Source: G965215045 sp965215045 (GTDB taxonomy: Bacteria; Pseudomonadota; Gammaproteobacteria; JABABF01). From it: a stretch of 64,000 bases of DNA. The position numbers and the translations under genes were made by a program. Each line of letters begins with the position of its first letter. The first letter of the stretch is position 1. Below, piece by piece: positions 1-7,136 of the stretch. A model generated the notes under the pieces. The model was given only the letters and a program-made list of their open reading frames with translations. It ran no database searches and had not been told where the DNA came from. Where the stretch lies: contig OZ244031.1 of the NCBI GenBank assembly GCA_965215045.1, forward strand, positions 620,001 through 684,000. Direction: 5' to 3'.

Positions 1-374
1 TCGGCCAGTACATAAGTCGCCAGCTTGCCGATGCCAAATTTCCCAATCTGTGAACGACCGCGAGGGAGTTCTGACTGCGGCAATTCTCGCTTATTACTGA
101 AGCCGATCCGCCAGTGCCTGGTCAGACCATCGATACCCATACCTTCGCCGTCGTCGAACACCACGATCGCAGCATCCGGATCATTAAAACTGGATGGGAG
201 CAGGACCTGCACCCGGCGCGCACCGGCATCAAAGGAATTGGCGACCAGTTCCTCCACGGCCTTGTTCGGACTTGTATAAAGACCTTCAGAAAACAGCTCA
301 ATAATCTTGTAACTAAGATGGACATCGATCTTCCCTGTTTCAGAACCAACAGAAGCGAAATCAGGCGCAGACAT
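1..374 (-). CDS. GHKL (HSP90/MutL-like) ATPase, 5' part only
   Basis: The gene runs off the left edge; 124 N-terminal residues are visible from an ATG at 374. They form the start of a GHKL ATP-binding fold: N-box around residues 41-52 (EELVANSFDAGA, with Glu and Asn for Mg-ATP), G1 box DDGEGMG at 74-80 and G2 box GKFGIGKLA at 111-119. GHKL ATPases include HSP90, MutL, gyrase B, histidine kinases and MORC-like proteins. The short segment between the N-box and the G1 box fits the HSP90/MutL/MORC side better than a sensor kinase. The remainder lies outside the window, so the exact family cannot be set. The DNA is less GC-rich than the genes to the right, and an antitoxin-like fragment lies nearby, which hints at an acquired, possibly defence-related, locus. 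That role is inference. Confidence 0.85.
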   Translation of the reverse strand, partial: MSAPDFASVGSETGKIDVHLSYKIIELFSEGLYTSPNKAVEELVANSFDAGARRVQVLLPSSFNDPDAAIVVFDDGEGMGIDGLTRHWRIGFSNKRELPQSELPRGRSQIGKFGIGKLATYVLA

Positions 375-379
375 GGCAG

Positions 380-556
380 TTATATTCCCCCCTTACGGTC
401 AACCGGACGTAATTTTTCAGGAAGCTGCTGACTGGGCTTAGAACCAGCCTTTTCAGCATTTGTGTGTCTGCACAAAGATTTCTCTCCGAAAGTACCACCC
501 AAATCCTCATTCTCGTCTCTGAGATCGAGGTCATCAGCGAGAATCTCACCGATCAA
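380..556 (-). CDS. possible small protein upstream of the GHKL ATPase gene
   Basis: A 58-codon reading frame on the same strand ends 5 bp before the ATPase start. It begins at a possible TTG (556); no ATG or GTG lies near. The sequence reads like a natural hydrophilic protein: acidic at the start (ADDLDLRDENEDLGG) and basic at the end (EKLRPVDRKGG). Just upstream on the minus strand, around 560-600, is AT-rich DNA with TATACT-like boxes that could be a promoter. The frame stays open further upstream, but that part resembles shadow sequence. I do not recognise a family. It may be a small partner gene or the tail of a decayed gene. Confidence 0.35.
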   Translation of the reverse strand: MIGEILADDLDLRDENEDLGGTFGEKSLCRHTNAEKAGSKPSQQLPEKLRPVDRKGGI

Positions 557-626
557 TAATATACAGTATAGGCGATAATACTGGTAACTATACCTCAGAA
601 ATTTCCCTTTTGGGAGAGTGTCAGTG

Positions 627-818
627 ATGAAGAAAAAGCATAGCCTCCTGCGCGAATACCTGTCAGGAAAACAGGGGCCCAAGGATGTTTTGCGGTGCCC
701 AGCGCGTCCGGACCGCGCTGCGCTCCTCGCCGAAACGAAGCGCATCCTGAACATGACGCCTCCCGGCCCGCAGGAAGACAGCGTGTTACTGCTGCGCGAA
801 GACCGCGACAGCCGATGA
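627..818 (+). pseudogene. antitoxin-like fragment (FitA/VapB-type C-terminus)
   Basis: 63 codons from an ATG at 627, with a purine-rich site (GGGAGA, 612-617) at good distance; GTG starts at 618 and 624 are also possible. The C-terminal part (TPPGPQEDS followed by LLREDRDSR) resembles the toxin-binding tails of FitA/VapB-type antitoxins, which often end in REDRDxR. The usual ribbon-helix-helix or AbrB DNA-binding half is not visible, and no PIN-domain toxin follows; downstream is repeat DNA. I read it as the remnant of a toxin-antitoxin pair. The family assignment rests on recall of the tail motif, not a search. Confidence 0.4.
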
Positions 819-880
819 ACCGGGGTGTCGGGGCCAGTGGCACCGGCAGAGGTTCTTGCCATGAAGATCCGGACACCCCG

Positions 881-977
881 GCACGCCCCCCGCGTTTGGG
901 GGGTAGCCCCGACTATAGCCGCCGCCTTCACTCAGATGTCCGACCTGCACGCCCCCCGCGTTTGGGAGGCGGCCCCG
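881..977 (+). repeat. 66-bp-period direct repeat in the gap before gnnA
   Basis: A GC-rich 31-bp segment (881-911) recurs at 947-977, offset 66 bp; the first 20 bases are identical and the rest differ at a few positions. Each copy holds a C-run facing a G-run, so each could fold into a short hairpin. It occupies the middle of the 819-1121 gap. The rest of that gap shows no gene; its right end holds the probable gnnA promoter. It belongs to the same class of short tandem duplications seen at several other gene ends here. Confidence 0.7.
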
Positions 978-1038
978 GGCGGGCGGCGGGACGGGGTTTG
1001 CACGGCACCGGGGGCTGCGACGCCCGCTGTCTCCCTGC

Positions 1039-1047
1039 TGCTATACT
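1039..1047 (+). promoter_or_regulatory. probable extended -10 promoter of gnnA-gnnB-lpxB
   Basis: TGCTATACT matches the extended -10 form TGnTATAAT with one mismatch in the hexamer. No good -35 is present, which is normal for extended -10 promoters. Transcription would begin near 1054, leaving a leader of about 68 nt before gnnA. Confidence 0.4.
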
Positions 1048-1121
1048 CCAAGGTGGCGTGCCCGCGCACGGTTTTTGACTGCTGATGCCCGGCGTTTCCG
1101 GGTGAGTCCAGGCGAGTTTCC

Positions 1122-2039
1122 ATGTCCACCCTCAAATGCGGCGTCGTCGGCGCCGGTCATCTCGGCAAGTTCCATGCCGACAAGTATGCGCAGCTGCCGG
1201 ATTGCGAGCTGGCCTGGGTCTGCGATGTCGAAGAAGCACTCTGCCAACAGGTCGCCGCCCGGCACGGTGCCGCCCCCGTCGCCGACTACCGCCAGGTGCT
1301 GGGGCAGGTGGATGCGGTCAGCATCGTCACGCCCACTTCCACTCACCACCGGATCGCACACGATTTCCTGGAGGGCGGTGCGCATGTGCTGGTCGAAAAA
1401 CCGATGGCGATCTCGCTTGCCGAAGCCGACGAACTGATCGACATCGCCGAACGCCGCCAGCGCCTCCTGCAAATCGGACACATCGAACGTTTCAACCCGG
1501 TGCTGTTCGAGCTGGGAGATGCGCTGCTCGACCCGATGTTTGTAGAGAGCACGCGGCTGATGCCAAACGACCCGCGCAACCGGGACACCTGTGTCATCCT
1601 GGACCTGATGATCCACGACCTGGAGCTCATCCTCTACCTGGTGCGTTCTGAGATCACGGAAATCCGGGCCAGCGGCGTGGAAGTTCTCTCGGCCGACACC
1701 GATATCGCCAACGCCCGCATCGCCTTTGCCAACGGCTGCACCGCCAACATCACGGCGAGCCACATCAGCCGCAAGGTGGAGCGCAAGCTGCGCCTGTTCA
1801 AAAAGGATCGCTACTTCTCCATCGACCTGCAAAATCACCGCTACGTCGCCTGCCGCAAGGGGGATAAGCGCGATATCGAGTACGAGGAACGCTCCTTCCC
1901 CGGGGCCGATGCCCTGCGCATGGAGATCGAGCATTTCCTCTCGTGCATACGCAACGGGCACCCGCCCCTGGTCGGGGGACACGAGGGGCGCCGCGCACTC
2001 GATGCCGCCATCCGGGTCGCCGCCGCCCTGCAAGACTGA
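1122..2039 (+). CDS. gnnA: Gfo/Idh/MocA oxidoreductase, probable UDP-GlcNAc 3-dehydrogenase GnnA
   Basis: 305 residues. The N-terminal Rossmann fold has the dinucleotide loop GVVGAGHLG (7-15), followed by the family motif EKP at 92-94 and a conserved His-Asp (IHD, 164-166). GnnA oxidises C3 of UDP-GlcNAc with NAD+ to give the 3-keto sugar that GnnB aminates. The assignment rests on context: the next gene is a DegT-type sugar aminotransferase 4 bp downstream, and lpxB follows in the same operon. In Acidithiobacillus ferrooxidans gnnA and gnnB also lie next to lpx genes. The alternative is a WbpB-type UDP-GlcNAcA dehydrogenase for O-antigen. That is less likely given the lpxB linkage and lack of other O-antigen genes beside it. 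Confidence 0.8.
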   Translation: MSTLKCGVVGAGHLGKFHADKYAQLPDCELAWVCDVEEALCQQVAARHGAAPVADYRQVLGQVDAVSIVTPTSTHHRIAHDFLEGGAHVLVEKPMAISLAEADELIDIAERRQRLLQIGHIERFNPVLFELGDALLDPMFVESTRLMPNDPRNRDTCVILDLMIHDLELILYLVRSEITEIRASGVEVLSADTDIANARIAFANGCTANITASHISRKVERKLRLFKKDRYFSIDLQNHRYVACRKGDKRDIEYEERSFPGADALRMEIEHFLSCIRNGHPPLVGGHEGRRALDAAIRVAAALQD

Positions 2040-2043
2040 AGAC

Positions 2044-3141
2044 GTGCAACCGGTCCCCGCCTTCGACCTCGGCGCACAGCATCGCGCACTGTCCAAGGAG
2101 CTGCACGACGCCGTCGACCGGGTGCTGGCCAGCGGCAGCTTTATCCTGGGTGCTGAAGGTGCGGCACTGGAGAAAGAGATCGCCGCCTACCTGGGCGTGC
2201 GCGAAGCGGTCGGCTGCGCCTCGGGCACCGATGCGCTGCACCTGGCGTTGCGCGCGGCAGAGATCGGCGTCGGAGACGAGGTCATCACCAGTGCCTTCTC
2301 CTTCATCGCCACTGCCGAGGCGGTGTTACATACGGGTGCCACGCCGGTGCTGGCCGACATCGACCCCGCGAGCTTCACGCTCGCCCCGGAGAGCGTGGAA
2401 CAGGCACTGTCTGACAAGACCCGCGCCATCCTCGCGGTCCACCTGTACGGCCACCCGGCGGACATGGACGCCCTGGCGCAGCTGGCCGAACGGCATCGGC
2501 TGATCCTGGTCGAGGACTGCGCCCAGGCCTTCGGGGCGCGTTATCGCGAACGCTTTGCCGGTGCCCTGTCACTGGCCGGCTGTCACAGTTTTTACCCGAG
2601 TAAGAACCTGGGGGCCTGCGGCGACGCCGGCATGATCACCACCGATGATGCGGACTTCGCACAACAACTGCGGCAGCTGCGTCACCATGGCAGCGCGGAC
2701 GGCACCGGCCATGAAATTATCGGCTACAACAGCCGCCTCGATGAAATCCAGGCGGCGATCCTGCGCGTCAAACTCCGGCACATCGACGACTTCAACCGCA
2801 AGCGGTGCACGCTCGCCGCACTGTATACCCGGACCCTGCAAGAGCAGTTGCAAACACCCGTGTGTGCCGCCGGATGCGAACACGTCTTCAACCAGTACAC
2901 GATTGTCTGCGAGCAGCGCGACGCCGTGGCGGCAACGCTCGCCGAACAGGGCATCGGCAGCCGCATCTACTACCCGACGCCGCTGTCTGAAGAAGCCGCA
3001 TTGCGCGGGGTATGCCGCAGTGTCGATTGCACGCAGGCGGCGCGTGTTGCGCGCCAGTGCCTGTCGCTGCCGATGTTTCCCGAGTTGACAGAACAGGACG
3101 CCCTGCGGGTTGCCGCGGCGACGCTCCGGGCACTGCACTGA
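2044..3141 (+). CDS. gnnB: DegT/DnrJ/EryC1 sugar aminotransferase, probable GnnB
   Basis: 365 residues from a GTG at 2044, just after the gnnA stop; the longer open frame upstream overlaps gnnA in another frame. This is a fold-type I PLP aminotransferase of the sugar family: substrate-binding GTDALHLAL, VEDCAQAFGA for the cofactor ring, and the Schiff-base lysine K187 in FYPSKNLGA. GnnB transfers an amino group from glutamate to UDP-3-keto-GlcNAc, giving UDP-GlcNAc3N. That product lets LpxA make an amide rather than an ester at position 3 of lipid A. The gene sits between gnnA and lpxB with gaps under 10 bp, so co-transcription is likely. Confidence 0.8.
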   Translation: MQPVPAFDLGAQHRALSKELHDAVDRVLASGSFILGAEGAALEKEIAAYLGVREAVGCASGTDALHLALRAAEIGVGDEVITSAFSFIATAEAVLHTGATPVLADIDPASFTLAPESVEQALSDKTRAILAVHLYGHPADMDALAQLAERHRLILVEDCAQAFGARYRERFAGALSLAGCHSFYPSKNLGACGDAGMITTDDADFAQQLRQLRHHGSADGTGHEIIGYNSRLDEIQAAILRVKLRHIDDFNRKRCTLAALYTRTLQEQLQTPVCAAGCEHVFNQYTIVCEQRDAVAATLAEQGIGSRIYYPTPLSEEAALRGVCRSVDCTQAARVARQCLSLPMFPELTEQDALRVAAATLRALH

Positions 3142-3149
3142 AACCGGTG

Positions 3150-4301
3150 ATGAATGACAGCCCCCGCAAGATCATGATCAGTGCCGGCGAACCGTCGGGC
3201 GATATGCATGCGGCGGAATTGATCAAGGCACTGGGGGCGTCGCCCGGCAACGGCCGCCTGGATTGCTTTGGCATGGGACTGGAGCAGATGCAACGGGCGG
3301 GACTGCGGCGACTGGTGGATGCCAGTGAGCTGTCGCTGGTCGGCCTGTTCGAGGTGCTGGCACACTATCCCAAGCTGCGCCGGGCGTATCGCCGCCTGGT
3401 GCGCGCACTGCGCGAGGAGACGCCCGATCTGCTGGTGCTGGTGGACTACCCCGAGTTCAACCTCAAGCTGGCCGCCGCCGCCCGCCGCCTGGGCATCAAA
3501 ACGCTGTTCTACATCAGTCCGCAGGTGTGGGCCTGGCGGGCGGGACGCATCCGCACCATCGCCCGCCGCATCGACATGATGGCGGTGGTGTTTCCCTTCG
3601 AGGAGAAGATTTACCGGGATGCCGGCATTCCCGTGCGCTATGTCGGCCACCCCCTGCTGGACCAATTGCCCGCGGCGGTACCTCCCGTCCAGCGGGACGA
3701 TGGGCAGCAGCGCGTGCTGCTGATGCCCGGCAGCCGTCTCACCGAGGTGCGCCGGTTGCTGCCGGTGATCACCGCGGCTGCGGCCGGGATCGCCCGGCGC
3801 ACGGAGCGGGTGCGCTTTGCACTGCTGCTGGCCCCGGGCATCCCGGCTGCACTTGTCGAACAGCAGCTGGCCGCACACGGTGTGCAATGCGAACTGGTGC
3901 GTGAAGAACCCTACGCCCTGATGCGCGAAAGCGCCCTGGCGATCACGGCCTCCGGCACCAGTACCCTGCAACTCGCCCTGTGCCAGACGCCGATGGTGAT
4001 CATTTACAAGCTGTCGCCGCCGACGTACTGGCTCGTGAGAAGACTGGTGCAGACACCGCATATCGGCCTGGTGAATATCGTCGCCGGCAAAAGGCTGGTG
4101 CCGGAACTGGTACAGGGCGAGGCCAATGCCGATGCGATATGCCGGGAAGCCATGCCGCTGCTGGAAGATACGCAGAAGAACCGACAGCTGCGGCGGGAAC
4201 TGCGGGAACTGCGCCAGGTGCTGGGAGATGACGGCAGCACCTTGAAACTCGCCGGACTGGTGCGCGAGATGCTGGGCCTTGCGCAAAACCCGGCTGGCTG
4301 A
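3150..4301 (+). CDS. lpxB: lipid-A-disaccharide synthase
   Basis: 383 residues from an ATG at 3150 (a GTG lies one codon upstream). LpxB is a peripheral inner-membrane GT19 glycosyltransferase. It joins UDP-2,3-diacyl-glucosamine to lipid X to form the lipid A disaccharide. The N-terminal hallmark SAGEPSGDMH is at 11-20; YISPQVWAWR and TASGTSTLQLAL further on are also typical. Length matches the family. In most Gammaproteobacteria lpxB follows lpxA and precedes rnhB. Here that slot is closed (lpxA and rnhB overlap by 4 bp), and lpxB sits about 25 kb away with gnnA-gnnB, the genes that would alter the sugar it uses. Confidence 0.97.
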   Translation: MNDSPRKIMISAGEPSGDMHAAELIKALGASPGNGRLDCFGMGLEQMQRAGLRRLVDASELSLVGLFEVLAHYPKLRRAYRRLVRALREETPDLLVLVDYPEFNLKLAAAARRLGIKTLFYISPQVWAWRAGRIRTIARRIDMMAVVFPFEEKIYRDAGIPVRYVGHPLLDQLPAAVPPVQRDDGQQRVLLMPGSRLTEVRRLLPVITAAAAGIARRTERVRFALLLAPGIPAALVEQQLAAHGVQCELVREEPYALMRESALAITASGTSTLQLALCQTPMVIIYKLSPPTYWLVRRLVQTPHIGLVNIVAGKRLVPELVQGEANADAICREAMPLLEDTQKNRQLRRELRELRQVLGDDGSTLKLAGLVREMLGLAQNPAG

Positions 4302-4433
4302 GAGAGCGCACAACACACACATACCGCGACCCGGACTCGTGGCAGCCGGTGCTCCAATTCCGGGCACCGTGGAAGTCGACGCCTGGCAATCCCGGGCACG
4401 GGGGGAAAATGGTCCGCGGCTTCCCGCCGCAGC

Positions 4434-4509
4434 TCAGCACCCCGGCAGGCGGGTGGTGGGAAACTTCCAGCTCAGCGCCCCGGCATGCGGATGGCGGGAA
4501 ACTTCCAGC
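4434..4509 (-). repeat. 38-bp tandem duplication of the murJ 3' end
   Basis: The last 38 bp of murJ including its stop (4472-4509) are repeated immediately downstream (4434-4471) with about four mismatches; the second copy again ends in TGA. The rest of the 4302-4471 gap between the convergent lpxB and murJ genes shows no gene. Confidence 0.8.
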
Positions 4510-6049
4510 GCAGTGCCCAGAGCAGGGCGAAGTAGAGCAGCACGCCACCGGCGACAGCGGCGACCAGGTTCGGCACCCTCTGCTGCCAGCCCAGCACCTC
4601 CCATGGCAGTTGCGGGATGCCGCTGAACCACAGGGCCAGTACCATGCCCAGGAGTGCCAGCACAATGCGCAGGGCGTCGCGTCCCGCTGCGCCCGGGATG
4701 GACGGCCGCAGGATGACGCCCCGGCGTTGCAGTCCCCGCCACAGCAGCCACGCATTGCACCAGGAGGCGAGGCTCACACCCAGTGCCAGGCCGAGCCAGG
4801 CACTGTAGAACAGCAATTGCGCCAACACCACCAGCAGCAGTTTCAGACCCAGGCTCACGGGCAGCATCAGCAGTGCGATGCGCAGCGGGCTGCGGGCATC
4901 CTGGCGGGCAAAGAAGGCACCGGCCAGCAGGCTGATCAGCATGGAGGCCGGGATGGACAGGGCCAGGATCTGCAGGGTCCAGGAGATGCGGGTGGCATCG
5001 TCCACCTGCATGTTGCCGTACTGGAACAGGGTGAAAGCGATGGGCCGGGCCAACAGGAAGATGCCCGCCATCGCCGGCAGGCCCAGCAGGGCGATGATGC
5101 TGAGACCGCCGCGCAGGGTTTGGCCGAAGGCCGCCTCATCACCGGTAGTGGCCAGGCGCGACAGGCTGGGCATCAGCACGGTGACCGCGGCGACGCCGAC
5201 CAGCCCCACCGGCAGGATGGAAAGCCGGTTGGCGTAGTTCAACCAGGAAATGCTGCCGGTCTCAAGGAAAGAGGCGATCAGATTGTTGATCGGCACGTGC
5301 GCCTGGACGGTGAGCACGGTGAGCAGGGCCGGCCCCAGCAGCTGGCCGAAACGCCGGAAGTCGGGGTTCTTGTACTCCAGGCTCGGCGGGGCCAGCAGGC
5401 CCAGCCGGGTCAGCACCCCCAGGTGGAACAGCACCTGGAGCAGGCCCGCCAGCGGAATGGAGAAAGCCAGTGCCCGGGGAGCGGCTTCCGGCCCCGTCTG
5501 GGTGAGCAGCAGCACCGCGATGATCACCAGGTTGAACAACACCGGGGTAGCGGCGGGGATGGCAAAGCGCCCGCTGCTGTTTTGCAGGGCGGCGGCGAGT
5601 CCGATCCATACCGCCGGCAGCAGGTAGAGCAGGGCCTGGGGCAGCATGAGGATCGCCAGGACGCGGCGCTCGGCATCGCCCAGGAAGCCGGCGCCGAAGA
5701 ACAGCACCGGCAGGGCGGGCAGGAGCAGGCCCAGCAGCACAACGGGCAGGGTGATGCCGGTCAAGGCACTGAACATCACGGCACCCAGGCGTCGCAGCCG
5801 GGTCAGGCCGCCCTGCAGGCGGGCACTGGAACACACCGAGACCAGGGATTGCGCCAGCGGCCCCTCCAGTGCCATGCCGCGCAGCAGCTGGGTCAGCGAA
5901 AGGGCGACAAAGAAAACATCGCTGACCAGGCTGACACCCAGCAACAGGGCCAGCAGCACATCGCGCAGCAATCCCAGCAGGCGCGAGAGGCCGCCCAGTG
6001 CGCCGACGGCGATGCCGGAGCGCAGCAGCGGCGCACGCGGCTCACTCAC
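4472..6049 (-). CDS. murJ: lipid II flippase MurJ (MviN family)
   Basis: 525 residues, almost entirely hydrophobic, with about 14 predicted membrane segments; the length is typical for MurJ. The motif FFARQDARSPLRIA matches the conserved loop of the family. MurJ moves lipid II across the inner membrane for peptidoglycan synthesis. The ATG overlaps the end of pyrB by 8 bp, so the two are probably translated from one transcript. The 3' end is duplicated in tandem (see the repeat at 4434-4509). Confidence 0.95.
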   Translation of the reverse strand: MSEPRAPLLRSGIAVGALGGLSRLLGLLRDVLLALLLGVSLVSDVFFVALSLTQLLRGMALEGPLAQSLVSVCSSARLQGGLTRLRRLGAVMFSALTGITLPVVLLGLLLPALPVLFFGAGFLGDAERRVLAILMLPQALLYLLPAVWIGLAAALQNSSGRFAIPAATPVLFNLVIIAVLLLTQTGPEAAPRALAFSIPLAGLLQVLFHLGVLTRLGLLAPPSLEYKNPDFRRFGQLLGPALLTVLTVQAHVPINNLIASFLETGSISWLNYANRLSILPVGLVGVAAVTVLMPSLSRLATTGDEAAFGQTLRGGLSIIALLGLPAMAGIFLLARPIAFTLFQYGNMQVDDATRISWTLQILALSIPASMLISLLAGAFFARQDARSPLRIALLMLPVSLGLKLLLVVLAQLLFYSAWLGLALGVSLASWCNAWLLWRGLQRRGVILRPSIPGAAGRDALRIVLALLGMVLALWFSGIPQLPWEVLGWQQRVPNLVAAVAGGVLLYFALLWALRWKFPAIRMPGR

Positions 6050-7049
6050 GCCGGCGCGAGTGCCAATGCATCGGAATGTCGTGCTTCGGCAGTTGTTCTG
6101 TGACGTCGAACAACAGGGCGAACAGTGCCATGCGGATCAGAACGCCGTTGTCCGTCTGGCGGAAAATCGCCAGGTTGGAATGCTCATTCAGGTCCGTGTC
6201 GAGTTCGGCACCCCGGGCATCGCGCGGCAGCGGGTGCATGATCACCGTGTTGGGACGACAGTGCCGGGTGTAAACGCTCTCATCCAGGTGGTAGAGACGG
6301 CGGTACTGCAGGGCCTCCTCGGGATGGGCAAAGCGTTCCTCCTGGATGCGGGTGGCGTAGATGATGTCGACATCGGCGATATGTTCTTCCATGTTTTCCG
6401 TGCATACCGCGTCGTGGCCGGCACTCTGCAGGCGTTCAAACTCCTCCTCCGGCAGTTGCAGTGCCTGCGGGGAGATCAGTTTCAGGGTGACATTCCGGTA
6501 CAGGCACAGCAGCCGACACAGGGAATGCACGGTGCGTCCGTAACGGAGGTCGCCGACCAGGGCGATGCGCAGGCCATCCATGTCCGGACGGCGCCCGCGC
6601 AGTTCACGGGTGATGGTGTAGAGATCCAGCAGTGCCTGGGTGGGGTGCTCGTTGCTGCCGTCGCCGCCGTTGATCACCGGTGCCCGGCTGGCATCGGCAA
6701 AAGCCTGCGCCGAACCCTCTTCCGGGTGCCGCAGTACGACCACATCGATGTAGCCGCTCAGCACCCGCGCCATGTCGTAGAGAGACTCGCCCTTGGCCAT
6801 CGCCGAATGTTCAAAACCGGTGGTCTCGCGCACGCTGCCGCCCAGCAGGTTGAAGGCGCAGCCGAAACTGACCCGGGTGCGGGTGCTGGCTTCGAAAAAC
6901 ATGTTGCCCAGGATCGCGCCGTCCAGGACCCGGTTGCGCTTCCGGCGCCGGGCGTAGGCGTCCATCCCGTCCGCCACCTGGAAAATGCGTTCGACGTCGG
7001 CGCGTTCAAACTGGCTGACGGACAAGATATGGGAGCCGGCAAATTCCAT
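6042..7049 (-). CDS. pyrB: aspartate carbamoyltransferase catalytic chain
   Basis: 335 residues. It condenses carbamoyl phosphate and aspartate, the committed step of pyrimidine synthesis. The carbamoyl-phosphate signature FFEASTRTRVSF begins at residue 51, with GSNEHPTQALLD near 131-142 and HPLPRDARG later for aspartate and phosphate contacts. No regulatory chain (pyrI) or inactive dihydroorotase gene follows. The enzyme may work as a simple trimer, or its partner may be elsewhere. The next gene, murJ, overlaps it by 8 bp. pyrE and pyrG occur elsewhere in the window. Confidence 0.95.
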   Translation of the reverse strand: MEFAGSHILSVSQFERADVERIFQVADGMDAYARRRKRNRVLDGAILGNMFFEASTRTRVSFGCAFNLLGGSVRETTGFEHSAMAKGESLYDMARVLSGYIDVVVLRHPEEGSAQAFADASRAPVINGGDGSNEHPTQALLDLYTITRELRGRRPDMDGLRIALVGDLRYGRTVHSLCRLLCLYRNVTLKLISPQALQLPEEEFERLQSAGHDAVCTENMEEHIADVDIIYATRIQEERFAHPEEALQYRRLYHLDESVYTRHCRPNTVIMHPLPRDARGAELDTDLNEHSNLAIFRQTDNGVLIRMALFALLFDVTEQLPKHDIPMHWHSRRRE

Positions 7050-7136
7050 ACAGGAGCGCGCTGTGAAGCGGGGAAATTCTACTACAGGGTGCGGCGCATA
7101 CCCGCGGGATGCCGCAATGCGCCGGGAGACCGAGGC

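Noticed and set aside
6042..7049. Possible ornithine carbamoyltransferase
   Set aside because: The motif set and length fit aspartate carbamoyltransferase, and the ornithine signature is absent.
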